From assembly GCA_946480345.1 (NCBI GenBank), contig CAMLJR010000058.1, positions 1 to 16,056 of the forward strand: a stretch of DNA of 16,056 nucleotides. Direction: 5' to 3'. The translations under genes were made by a program, and so were the position numbers. Below the pieces are notes generated by a model. It saw only the letters and a list, made by a program, of their open reading frames with translations, was not told the origin of the DNA and made no database searches. Positions 7,355 to 14,979 of the stretch are shown in pieces; the stretch's first letter is position 1; every line of letters starts with the position of its first letter. This DNA comes from an uncultured Spongiibacteraceae bacterium. Lineage in GTDB: Bacteria > Pseudomonadota > Gammaproteobacteria > Pseudomonadales > CAMLJR01.

Positions 7355-9565
7355 TCAATCAACGTCATCGGTTTGCACAACCGGCGCAGTTTGATGATTG
7401 CGCAGATATTCGATCATTTGTGCATCGCCAAGTGGCCGCGCAAAAAAATAGCCCTGCGCGCACTGGCAACCGCGCTGCAACAGATAATCGCGCTGAGCCC
7501 GCGTCTCAACACCTTCGGCCGTGACATTGAGGTGAAGACCCTGCGCCATCGCGAGGATGGCATTAATCACTGCCACGCTATTGGAATCGTCCGTTAAATT
7601 GCGAACGAAGCTTTGATCGATCTTTATGCGGTCGATCGGAAAGCGCGTCACGTAAGAAAGACTCGAAAATCCCGTGCCGAAATCGTCAATCGCGATCCTT
7701 ACCCCGAGCGCACGGATTTCCCGCAATTGTCGACTGACCTCCTCGATATTGTTGATCAGCATGTTCTCGGTAATTTCCAATTCCAACGATGATGGCGCAA
7801 GACCGCTGTCGTCGAGCGATGCGCTAATAATCGACACGAGATTTTTCTGCATCAGCTGCCGCGGCGATAAATTCACGGCCATCACCAACGGGTGGCCCGC
7901 GACTTTTTCAAACTGGCGCGCTTGATTGCAGGCCGTGCGCAGAACCCACTCACCGATCGGCACGATCAAACCGGATTCTTCTGCCACGGGAATAAACTGG
8001 TTCGGCGGCGTTAATCCTCTGCCGGGACAATGCCAACGCAACAGGCTTTCGACACCTACGACTTTGCCGTCGTGAAGTGAAATTTGCGGTTGAAACACCA
8101 ATGCGAATTGATTGAGCGCCAGAGCCTGCTGCAATGCCTGCTCGATCTCCATGCGCGTGACAATTGAGTTCGCCATCGCCAGCGAAAATATCTGCACATT
8201 GCTGCGGCCGGTTGCTTTTGCCTCATACATCGCCATATCGGCATTTTTCAATAACACCACAGGATCATCGCCGTCGTCGGGAAAAAGCGCGACACCGATA
8301 CTGGGTGTAGTCTGCAATTGATGAGTGCCCACACTGATCGTTTTCGAAACCTGCTCCACGATTTTTTCGGCAACGATGCGCACATCCTCCACCGCGTGTA
8401 CATCGGATAAAACGACGACAAACTCATCTCCCCCCATTCTCGCCACGGTATCGCTGGAACGCGCGCACGACGCCAGCCGTTGCGCAATCACCACCAGCAA
8501 TTGATCGCCGGTATGGTGCCCGAGTGAATCGTTGATACGTTTGAAATGATCGAGATCGACCATTATCAATCCGACGCGATGATGAAAACGCCGTGCGCGC
8601 TCGATCGCCATCGTCAGACGATCCTGTAATAACGTGCGGTTCGGCAAACCGGTCAACACATCGTGATGCGCGAGAAAACGAATATATTCGTCGGAGCGTT
8701 TACGCTCGCTGATGTCATATGCAATGCCGAGAAAACCACGCAGCTCATGATCCGCGCCGCGCAACGCCGTAATGGTTAATTGCACCGGCAGGCGCGAGCC
8801 GTCTTTGCGAATGTATGTCCACTCGCGCGAATCGGTGATGCCGCGTTTTGCTTTCGCGACAAACGCCTCGAAGCCGGGCGCTACGTATTCGCCCAACTCG
8901 ATGCTCAAGGATTCCGCCTGCTGAGCGATTTCTTGTGCATCGTGTATGAGCTCCGGCGTGCAGCGCCCCACCAACTCGTCCGAGCGATACCACAGCATGC
9001 GTTCGGCCGCCGGACTCATTGAAATAATTTTTCCGTGCGGATCCGTGGCAATCATGCTGAACGGCGCGCTATGAATGATCGACTGCATTAACTGATATGC
9101 ATCTTGCAGCTCACGCGCTCGCATCACTTTTTCAGAAACATCGATCACTGTCGCCACAACAATGACGCCGCGCAAACTAAAACGCGGGCTCAGACTGACC
9201 TCAATCGGTATTTGGCTGCCATTCTTGTGCAAACCATTCAGCTGACGACGCGACATCGCTTGCGGTTTTGGCGCTGCGCTGTAAGCCGCTCGTTTTTTTT
9301 GATGGCTATCGCGCTGAGAGAGCGGCACGAGGATTTCCATCGATTGCTGTAGCAACTCGCCACGCTCGTAACCGAATAATTCTTCCAGCTCGCGATTCAC
9401 ATTGCAGATAAGTCCGCGCTTATCGACTACCAGCATTGGCAGCTGGGTATCCTCCAATCGAAATAGCATTTGCGGGGATCGCGAGTATCGGCGCCAAAAT
9501 AGTCCCACCGCAATCAACGCCGTCACTACGACGACAGCCATGAAAATGAAATTGTTGTTGAGCAC
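7355..9565 (-). CDS. Membrane-anchored PAS-PAS-GGDEF-EAL cyclic-di-GMP enzyme
   Basis: The 736-residue protein starts with one membrane helix (about 6-25). It continues with two PAS domains (about 35-145 and 155-290), a diguanylate cyclase domain (about 295-460) and a phosphodiesterase domain (about 472-722). The cyclase site GGDEF at 378-382 is intact, and an RxxD inhibitory site (Arg369 to Asp372) sits the canonical five residues before it. The EAL signature reads ESL at 506-508 and keeps the metal-binding Glu. Other phosphodiesterase residues are present: NLSPRQ at 565-570, ITEN near 598-601, IDDFGTGFSSL from 626, Lys648 and TAEGVET at 682-688. Both activities are therefore possible, and the PAS domains would sense redox, oxygen or a ligand. 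The start is GTG with AAGAAGG 10 nt upstream. The gene precedes pta-ackA on the same strand. Confidence 0.95.
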   Translation of the reverse strand: MLNNNFIFMAVVVVTALIAVGLFWRRYSRSPQMLFRLEDTQLPMLVVDKRGLICNVNRELEELFGYERGELLQQSMEILVPLSQRDSHQKKRAAYSAAPKPQAMSRRQLNGLHKNGSQIPIEVSLSPRFSLRGVIVVATVIDVSEKVMRARELQDAYQLMQSIIHSAPFSMIATDPHGKIISMSPAAERMLWYRSDELVGRCTPELIHDAQEIAQQAESLSIELGEYVAPGFEAFVAKAKRGITDSREWTYIRKDGSRLPVQLTITALRGADHELRGFLGIAYDISERKRSDEYIRFLAHHDVLTGLPNRTLLQDRLTMAIERARRFHHRVGLIMVDLDHFKRINDSLGHHTGDQLLVVIAQRLASCARSSDTVARMGGDEFVVVLSDVHAVEDVRIVAEKIVEQVSKTISVGTHQLQTTPSIGVALFPDDGDDPVVLLKNADMAMYEAKATGRSNVQIFSLAMANSIVTRMEIEQALQQALALNQFALVFQPQISLHDGKVVGVESLLRWHCPGRGLTPPNQFIPVAEESGLIVPIGEWVLRTACNQARQFEKVAGHPLVMAVNLSPRQLMQKNLVSIISASLDDSGLAPSSLELEITENMLINNIEEVSRQLREIRALGVRIAIDDFGTGFSSLSYVTRFPIDRIKIDQSFVRNLTDDSNSVAVINAILAMAQGLHLNVTAEGVETRAQRDYLLQRGCQCAQGYFFARPLGDAQMIEYLRNHQTAPVVQTDDVD

Positions 9566-9998
9566 GAGAGCAATGCCTTCTTAATTTTTTAAGAAAGAAT
9601 AACCTAGTCTCGCTATTTAACCACTCGAAATGTGTTGTTATTAATCAATGGCGGGCGTGGAATCGTTTACATCATCACTCGAATTAATTGCGCTGAAGTC
9701 ATGAGTATTTTTCTTTGCGAAAAATTCGCGCAGCCATTGAAAATTATTCGCGCGCATAAAAGCGACCGAGCGATTGCGAAGTATTGCGCTGCTGCACCGA
9801 CACACATTGTTAAGCGCGAAATTCATGGCGCCAGCGCTGGATAACCCGCGCAAATGCAGCGGGAACTGCCGCATTAAATTTACATTAACGCAAACGACAA
9901 TTCGGTTCGCTTTCACTACCATCGGCTGCGTACACGAATGCAGCCGAGCCATCGGTGCCGTGCTGCGGAATAATTAATAAAAATGCGGAGCAGATTGC
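9566..9998. promoter_or_regulatory. Divergent intergenic region between the c-di-GMP enzyme and the Tat hydrolase operon
   Basis: These 433 nt hold no gene that can be supported; short frames on both strands lack a ribosome site or family resemblance. Promoters for both flanking genes must lie here. The left third is AT-rich. The right part carries two dyads: CCCGC/GCGGG at 9845-9863 and the stronger one at 9923-9946. The ATG at 9999 is preceded by a GGAG 8 nt upstream. Confidence 0.5.
9923..9946 (+). promoter_or_regulatory. Inverted repeat upstream of the Tat hydrolase gene
   Basis: CGGCTGC at 9923-9929 and GCAGCCG at 9940-9946 form a perfect 7-bp GC-rich inverted repeat around 10 nt, 52 nt before the ATG. 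It may be an operator or a leader hairpin. No T run follows, so it is not an ordinary terminator. Confidence 0.35.
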
Positions 9999-12197
9999 AT
10001 GGATAACGAATCGACAAACGACGCGAACGGCATGGCGCAAATATCGAATGAGCTGACGCTCTCGCGGCGCGATGTGCTGAAAGGTATTTCGATCACCACA
10101 CTCGGTCTCGCCGCAGGCGGCAGCATTGTCCTCCCTGCCGTCGGCGCCACTAGCGCTGGCGCACACTGGTGGGAAAAGGAATATCGCATCCTGCAAACCA
10201 ATTTACGCGAAATCGATGCGCTCCAGGATCCGCGCGAAATCGCACGCGCGGTTAAAGATTTCGGCGCCACGGCGATCGTTTCCAATATCGGCGGAATCGT
10301 CGCGTTCTATCCGACCCAGCTCGAATTGCAGTACAAGAATCCCTACCTGAAAGGCGATTTTGTCGGCGAAATGCTGGAAGCGGCGCGCTCGCACGGCCTC
10401 ACGTATATCGGCCGCTACGATCTCTCCAAAGCGATGAAAGTGGCTTACGACGCGCACCCCGAATGGTTCGTCAAAAATCGCAACGGTGGCCCGCGCGAAT
10501 ATGCCGGCACTTACGAGGCGTGTCCGAACGGCGGCTGGGCGCAGGAATACGGCTTCGAAATATTGCGCGAAGGACTGACCCGTTACGATGCGGAAGGTTT
10601 GTTCTTCAATATGGTGGGGTACTCGTCGACGAACTACAGCAACATCGCGCACGGTATTTGCGTCTGCGATAACTGCCGCCGTCGCTTCCGTGAAATGTAC
10701 CGTCTCGAACTCCCCGCCAAGGACGACGCCTCCGATCCCAACTGGCACGCCTATAGCGAATTTCGTACCCGCACCAGTGCCGAACTGTCCGCCAGAATGC
10801 GTGCTTTCGCGCATAAGCTCCGGCCGAACGCGCCGTTACTCGACGGATACGATCGCGTCGTGCGCAGCGAATCGCAACGTCGCGTCGATCGCCCCGCGCC
10901 CGAATGGGCGTACCAGTCCGGCGAGCAAACGCGCATCATCCTGGGCACGCTTTCCGACAAACCATTCTCTGCAACATCCACCGCGCACATCGATTATCCG
11001 TGGCGGCAGGTCACCGAAAGCGCCGCTTGCCACATCCTGCGCATGGCACAGGCGCTCGGTCTCGGCGCGAAGCTGGATCTCTATCTGATGGGTACCCTCG
11101 CCGATCAGAACGATCAGCGCTGGCTGCCACCTGTTTCGCAGCTTTACAAATGGCATGCGGCCAATGCGCAGCACTACGCCGGCCTCACCCCGGCGATGCG
11201 CGTGGCGCTGTATCGGCGCGACTTCTGGCCGACAACCAAAGCCGAGATGCCGTGGAATTATTCCGAACAGGCCGGTCGCGGCGCGTATTCGGCATTGGTC
11301 GATGCGCGCCTGCCGTTCTGGATGGTCACCGGCCCCAGTCTCGGCGTGGCGCAACAGTATCCAGCGTTATTGCAGGGCTATGACGTGATTGTCGCGCCGC
11401 ACGCGATGCAACTCTCCGATGCGGAAGCGGCGGCGCTCGACGCATGGGTGGAGCGCGGTGGGCTGTTGATCGCCACCGGGATGACCGGCAGCCATGACGA
11501 GCACGGCAAGCCGCGCACGAAGATGCCGCTCGCCTCAAGCCCGGTCGAAGCGTTCGGCACGCCAGTGGATGCACACGGCTGGTCGCTGAATGATGCAGGT
11601 GCCGAGCTGGATTTCGGCGGGGCGCGCATCGCGCTCGATGGTCACTACTTCCCGACAACGATCCGCGCAGGCGCGCGCAATCTCATTCCGTTCGCCCCCG
11701 ATCAGCGCTTTGGCCCACCCGAATTGAGCTATGCGATTCCCGGCACCAAGCCGCGCAACGATCCCGGCGTCCTTATCAAGGCATTCGGGCGGGGCCATGC
11801 GGTTCATATCCCCTGGCTGCCCGACTGGCACTATTACCGCGACGGGCTCGATGCGCACCGGGAATTGTTTGCCGCGCTGATCGCCCGTTTCGCGCCGCCG
11901 GCACCGTTCGTTTTACAGGGCGACGGCCAGGTCGAGATGACCGTGCAACGGCAGGCAGCGACGGGTAAAACGCTGGTGCATGTCATCAATTACGCCGGCC
12001 AGCGCAACACCCGCTACAGCACGCCGCCCGCATTGCACGGGCTGAAACTGGGCGTACTGCCGCAAGTCGCCGCGCAGGCACGCCTGCTGGTTGGCGGGCA
12101 GACCATCAAGGCCAGTCGAAAAGATGCGGATGGGCGGCGCTGGTTTGACTTGCCACCGGTACACGACTTCGAAGCCATTCAATTCGCCGATGCTTAA
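9999..12197 (+). CDS. Tat-exported putative glycoside hydrolase (GHL6-like with beta-galactosidase trimerisation-type domain)
   Basis: A twin-arginine signal (SRRDVLK at 22-28, then a hydrophobic stretch to about residue 47) sends this 732-residue protein folded to the periplasm. The segment at about 60-400 resembles the hypothetical glycosyl hydrolase 6 (GHL6) family, a GH42-like barrel. It has the YDAEGLFFNMVGY strand at 196-208 and a cysteine knuckle CVCDNC at 221-226 followed by RRRF. The segment at about 410-600 looks like the class-I glutaminase-fold trimerisation domain of GH42 enzymes, with DVIVAPHAMQLSDAEAAALDAWVERGG starting at 462. A beta-rich C-terminal domain follows. The substrate is unknown and catalytic acids cannot be assigned with certainty; an Asn stands at 204, where an Asp might be expected. 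The cyclase gene follows after 28 nt and is likewise Tat-exported. Start: GGAG 8 nt before the ATG. Confidence 0.8.
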   Translation: MDNESTNDANGMAQISNELTLSRRDVLKGISITTLGLAAGGSIVLPAVGATSAGAHWWEKEYRILQTNLREIDALQDPREIARAVKDFGATAIVSNIGGIVAFYPTQLELQYKNPYLKGDFVGEMLEAARSHGLTYIGRYDLSKAMKVAYDAHPEWFVKNRNGGPREYAGTYEACPNGGWAQEYGFEILREGLTRYDAEGLFFNMVGYSSTNYSNIAHGICVCDNCRRRFREMYRLELPAKDDASDPNWHAYSEFRTRTSAELSARMRAFAHKLRPNAPLLDGYDRVVRSESQRRVDRPAPEWAYQSGEQTRIILGTLSDKPFSATSTAHIDYPWRQVTESAACHILRMAQALGLGAKLDLYLMGTLADQNDQRWLPPVSQLYKWHAANAQHYAGLTPAMRVALYRRDFWPTTKAEMPWNYSEQAGRGAYSALVDARLPFWMVTGPSLGVAQQYPALLQGYDVIVAPHAMQLSDAEAAALDAWVERGGLLIATGMTGSHDEHGKPRTKMPLASSPVEAFGTPVDAHGWSLNDAGAELDFGGARIALDGHYFPTTIRAGARNLIPFAPDQRFGPPELSYAIPGTKPRNDPGVLIKAFGRGHAVHIPWLPDWHYYRDGLDAHRELFAALIARFAPPAPFVLQGDGQVEMTVQRQAATGKTLVHVINYAGQRNTRYSTPPALHGLKLGVLPQVAAQARLLVGGQTIKASRKDADGRRWFDLPPVHDFEAIQFADA

Positions 12198-12225
12198 AAG
12201 CACAGAATAATCAGGAGCACCTGCG

Positions 12226-13077
12226 ATGAATCAATCCGAGATCGAAGCCGATCGCCGCGCCGTATTGAAGGGCATCGGCTGGACCGCCGCGCTGGCCATG
12301 TTTGGCAACACGCACCCTGCTGCGGCAGCCACTATCGCGCCCGCCGACGGGTCGATTGCGTTCAAGGGCGGCACGATTCAATTCGTCGATATGACGCATA
12401 AGCTGACCAAGGCGTTTAACTTCGGCCAGGCCAAACCGCGCATCGCCGCCGAGCCGATCGATGGCTCCGGCAAGGCGGCCGGCATGCGGCTCAATCGGCT
12501 GTCGCTGGTCGAACACACCGGCACGCACATCGACGCGCCGAATCACTTCGACGAAGGCGGCGCGAGCCTGGGCGAAATACCGATTGGCGATCTGATCGTG
12601 CCGCTGGCGATTCTCGATCTGCGCGAAAAGCTCGCCGCGAACGGCAGCGAGGAAGTGGAACCAGCGGATATCGAACGCTGGGAAAATCGCCACGGCCGTT
12701 TGCCCGAAGGCTGCTGCGTCGCGTTGTGGTCGGGCATTGATCCGCTGTCACCATTTAAGACACAGCCGCCATTCAAGACGCAGCCGCGTTCTGTAACGGG
12801 GTCGCGCCTGATAATGCCGGGGTTTGGCCCCGGCGTGATCGATTTATTAATGAAACGCGCGGTTAAAGGCGTAGCCGTCGACACCATGACGATCGACAGC
12901 AGCAACAACACGCCGAGTTATCCCTTCCACAAAGCGTGGCTGTCGAGCGGTCGCTGGGGAATCGAAGGCCTGACCAATCTGGCGGCCGTGCCGCCGACCG
13001 GCGCAGTACTGATTGTCGGCGCACCGCCGATCGAAGGTGCTACCGGAATGCCGATACGTGCGTTGGCGTTATTTTGA
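12226..13077 (+). CDS. Tat-exported cyclase family (kynurenine formamidase-like) metallohydrolase
   Basis: The 283-residue protein carries the cyclase-family metal motif: HTGTHIDAPNHF at 97-108 gives His97, His101, Asp103 and His107. His235 and Glu247 further on are likely partners. Family members (kynurenine formamidase, isatin hydrolase and polyketide cyclase relatives) hydrolyse small amides or lactams with zinc or manganese. The N-terminus DRRAVLKG at 9-16, followed by a short hydrophobic stretch and AAAA, is a Tat signal, so the enzyme is periplasmic, which is uncommon for the family. It starts at an ATG with AGGAG 8 nt upstream and lies 28 nt behind the GHL6-like gene, so the two probably act on the same exported substrate (inference). 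A tandem six-residue duplication PFKTQP lies at 176-187. The substrate is unknown. Confidence 0.9.
   Translation: MNQSEIEADRRAVLKGIGWTAALAMFGNTHPAAAATIAPADGSIAFKGGTIQFVDMTHKLTKAFNFGQAKPRIAAEPIDGSGKAAGMRLNRLSLVEHTGTHIDAPNHFDEGGASLGEIPIGDLIVPLAILDLREKLAANGSEEVEPADIERWENRHGRLPEGCCVALWSGIDPLSPFKTQPPFKTQPRSVTGSRLIMPGFGPGVIDLLMKRAVKGVAVDTMTIDSSNNTPSYPFHKAWLSSGRWGIEGLTNLAAVPPTGAVLIVGAPPIEGATGMPIRALALF
12751..12786 (+). repeat. 18-bp tandem duplication inside the cyclase gene
   Basis: Two adjoining 18-bp units (12751-12768 and 12769-12786) differ at two positions, both silent, and each encodes PFKTQP. The frame is kept, and the synonymous differences suggest the duplication is not recent. Confidence 0.85.
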
Positions 13078-13101
13078 TTTGAAAAATTCCGCTAACAAAA
13101 T

Positions 13102-13120
13102 ATTAATTCGTCGAAATAAT
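13102..13120. promoter_or_regulatory. Imperfect palindrome upstream of ssuF
   Basis: ATTAATTCGTCGAAATAAT is a 19-bp dyad in which eight of nine pairs match around a central T. It sits in the 197-nt gap between the cyclase and ssuF genes and could be an operator. An ATATTAAT octamer occurs twice around it (near 13100 and 13118). Its role is unproven. Confidence 0.3.
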
Positions 13121-13133
13121 ATTAATGCGTTTC

Positions 13134-13153
13134 TCGGCGATGCCAATCGCCGA
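13134..13153 (+). terminator. Hairpin downstream of the cyclase gene
   Basis: TCGGCGAT at 13134-13141 and ATCGCCGA at 13146-13153 form a perfect 8-bp stem with a GCCA loop, 56 nt after the cyclase stop. No T run follows, so termination would be weak or need Rho. It could instead protect the 3' end of the Tat operon transcript. Confidence 0.45.
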
Positions 13154-13274
13154 TCGCCAACCTTGCGCGTCATTTGTCGCGGTGAATGGAATAACCTAGT
13201 AATTATTTCGTCTTTTTTTATCGCTCAATCCTAATGCTATGGTGGCTCCATATTTTTATTCGAGCTTTCACACC

Positions 13275-13493
13275 ATGAGCATTTCATCACTGAATCCACG
13301 CAATCAATTTTCTGGCGCTATTTCACATATCGAAATCGGACCTGTCATCAGTGAAGTAGAGGTACAGACCAGCTCCGGAATTGTGGTTTCGCTGGTATCC
13401 ACGCGCGCTGTTAAAGAATTGAATTTTCAAATCGGCACGAATGTCATCGCCTTTGTTAAGGCAACCGATGTCGCGTTGGCAAAACTCGATTAG
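13275..13493 (+). CDS. ssuF: SsuF-like molbindin (single TOBE/Mop domain)
   Basis: The whole 72-residue product is one TOBE (Mop) domain, the fold of small molybdate/oxyanion-binding proteins. The opening NPRNQFSGAISHIEIGPVISEVEVQT replaces the usual SARN start, followed by GIVVSLVSTRAVKEL and IAFVKATDV. It is particularly close in pattern to SsuF, the molbindin required for sulfonate and sulfate-ester use in Pseudomonas putida. Molbindins oligomerise to bind oxyanions between subunits. The start at 13275 is chosen because the domain begins at once; an in-frame ATG at 13239 would add 12 residues and has no ribosome site, and the chosen ATG also has only a weak one. It lies 33 nt before the sigma-54 activator gene. 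No ssuEADCB genes are in the window. Confidence 0.85.
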   Translation: MSISSLNPRNQFSGAISHIEIGPVISEVEVQTSSGIVVSLVSTRAVKELNFQIGTNVIAFVKATDVALAKLD

Positions 13494-13526
13494 AGCGGTT
13501 TGGTTGCGTTACCCCATTAGGAACAA

Positions 13527-14645
13527 ATGATGAATGAGGTTGTTGATCCATCGTTCGATACGACCGGCTATGCCGGTTATGGATCGTTGACGAGCAAATT
13601 GAAAAGCGAAGTTGTGGCGTTCGATAACCCGACGGCGTATTCACGCAGCATCCGGGCAACAGCGTTGGTGTTCGAAGATCCCTTGTCACAGGCGTTGTAT
13701 GAGCGCCTGCAGCTGTTAGCGCCCAGTAATGCAAATGTGCTGGTCATCGGCGAAACCGGCACAGGCAAAGAATTAATCGCGCGCAAGCTTCATCAATTAA
13801 GCCTGCGCAGCAAAGGTTCGTTCGTGGCAGTCAATTGCGCTGCACTGCCCGAGCAATTGGTGGAAAGCGAACTGTTCGGTCACGAGAAAGGTGCGTTCAC
13901 AGGCGCAGCGTTGCAAAAGAAAGGCTGGTTCGAAGTCGCCAATGGCGGCACGCTTTTTCTGGATGAAATTGGCGATTTGCCACCGGCTACGCAGGTAAAA
14001 CTTTTGCGCGTGTTGCAGGAGCGCGAATTGAGCCGCGTCGGTGGGCGCGTTGCGATCCCAATCGACATTCGGCTGATAGCAGCGACAAATGTGAATCTTG
14101 AGGAAGCTGTGCGTACCGGAAGGTTTCGCGAAGATTTGTATTACCGACTCAATGTTGCACGATTGCAGCTACCACCGCTGCGGGAACGCATTGGTGACAT
14201 TCTTCCGCTTGCGCAACATTTTATCGGCGTTTATCTGGAGCATCTCGGACTCGACAACACAGAGTTGAGCGAATCAGCACGCAACGCCCTGCTGAATTAT
14301 CCCTGGCCGGGCAATATACGCGAATTGGAAAACGTCATTCATCACGCGATGCTGGTAATGCGCAATGGTCGTATTGAAGCGCAGGATTTGCATCTCGCGC
14401 GCCTGAGCGTCGATGAACGTTCATTTACGTCTCATACCGATATCAGCAATGCGAGTTCTGCACTTGAACAAGCGTTGCTGAGCATCTTCGAGAGAAATAC
14501 AAAAAATCTCTTTGCCGATATTGAAGCGCGGGTAGTGCGTTGCGCGTTCGAGTATTGCCAGAAAAACCAGCTCCAGACTGCACGCCTACTCGGCATCAGT
14601 CGCAATATTCTGCGCCATCGCCTCAAGCTTTATGGAATGCTGTAA
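13527..14645 (+). CDS. Sigma-54-dependent activator, SfnR-like, without sensory domain
   Basis: This 372-residue bacterial enhancer-binding protein drives open-complex formation by sigma-54 RNA polymerase. The AAA+ domain (about 47-290) is complete: Walker A GETGTGKE at 75-82, the sigma-54 contact loop GAFTGA at 122-127, Walker B GGTLFLDEIGD at 140-150, and an arginine-finger region RFREDLYYRLNV at 199-210. A Fis-type helix-turn-helix closes the protein (about 345-370, TARLLGISRNILRHRLKLYG). The N-terminal 45 residues are too short for a receiver, GAF or PAS domain. That layout is typical of SfnR, the regulator of dimethylsulfone use in Pseudomonas, and the ssuF neighbour supports an organosulfur role. 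With no input domain it may be controlled by abundance or by a partner protein. AGGA at 13519-13522 better fits the second ATG (13530). Confidence 0.9.
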   Translation: MMNEVVDPSFDTTGYAGYGSLTSKLKSEVVAFDNPTAYSRSIRATALVFEDPLSQALYERLQLLAPSNANVLVIGETGTGKELIARKLHQLSLRSKGSFVAVNCAALPEQLVESELFGHEKGAFTGAALQKKGWFEVANGGTLFLDEIGDLPPATQVKLLRVLQERELSRVGGRVAIPIDIRLIAATNVNLEEAVRTGRFREDLYYRLNVARLQLPPLRERIGDILPLAQHFIGVYLEHLGLDNTELSESARNALLNYPWPGNIRELENVIHHAMLVMRNGRIEAQDLHLARLSVDERSFTSHTDISNASSALEQALLSIFERNTKNLFADIEARVVRCAFEYCQKNQLQTARLLGISRNILRHRLKLYGML

Positions 14646-14664
14646 AACCTAATCAAATATTTTA

Positions 14665-14696
14665 TTAAGGCCGTTGCGTCATGCATTCGGCCTTAA
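14665..14696 (+). promoter_or_regulatory. Hairpin covering the ribosome site and start of the DUF971 gene
   Basis: TTAAGGCCG at 14665-14673 pairs perfectly with CGGCCTTAA at 14688-14696 across a 14-nt loop. The left arm contains the AAGG that would serve as ribosome site, the TTG start is the first codon of the loop, and the right arm is coding. The stem has no T run, so it fits translation control better than termination. The stem is seen in the sequence; its role is inferred. Confidence 0.45.
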
Positions 14697-14979
14697 CGCA
14701 AGCATAACTCCCGATGCGTTAGCGGTACGCGCAGGAAAATTGCTACTGCGCTGGGACGATATGGATTTCGAATTTGATGGCGATAAATTACGTTCGCACT
14801 GCCGTTGCGCAGGCTGCCGTGCCGATGCGTTGCTCGGTGTTGTATCGCCGCCTTGCACTAAAGTCGAAGTGCTCGCGATAACACCGCTGGGTTATGGCTT
14901 ACAAATACATTTCAGCGATGGTCACAATCGCGGTGTATATCCTTGGCGATATCTGCACGAACTCGGTGGCGTGGTGTAA
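14674..14979 (+). CDS. DUF971 (gamma-butyrobetaine hydroxylase N-terminal-like) zinc-binding protein
   Basis: At 101 residues the protein is a single DUF971 domain, the small zinc-binding module found alone in bacteria and at the front of gamma-butyrobetaine hydroxylase. The ligands are visible: Cys43, Cys45 and Cys48 in HCRCAGC and His84 in SDGH, followed by the family's GVYPWRYL strand. Its biochemical role is not established; links to iron-sulfur handling and to oxygenases have been suggested for the family. The gene follows the sigma-54 activator by 28 nt and is probably co-transcribed. A TTG start is used because the domain needs these residues and no in-frame ATG occurs before codon 30. 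Its stop codon touches that of the convergent SsuD-like gene. Confidence 0.85.
   Translation: MRHAFGLNASITPDALAVRAGKLLLRWDDMDFEFDGDKLRSHCRCAGCRADALLGVVSPPCTKVEVLAITPLGYGLQIHFSDGHNRGVYPWRYLHELGGVV

Noticed and set aside
6719..7597. 292-codon plus-strand frame opposite the pta and GGDEF-EAL genes.
   Set aside because: It is antisense to two convincingly identified genes, and its translation has no domain resemblance; GC-rich codon bias opens such shadow frames.
9641..9952. 103-codon minus-strand frame in the divergent intergenic region.
   Set aside because: No ribosome site, no family resemblance, and a composition typical of a chance frame; it would also cover the promoter region.
9597..13200. 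The 12-mer GAATAACCTAGT occurs at 9597-9608 and again at 13189-13200, both upstream of operons.
   Set aside because: Several identical 12-mer pairs are expected by chance in 16 kb, the match does not extend, and the positions relative to the genes differ.
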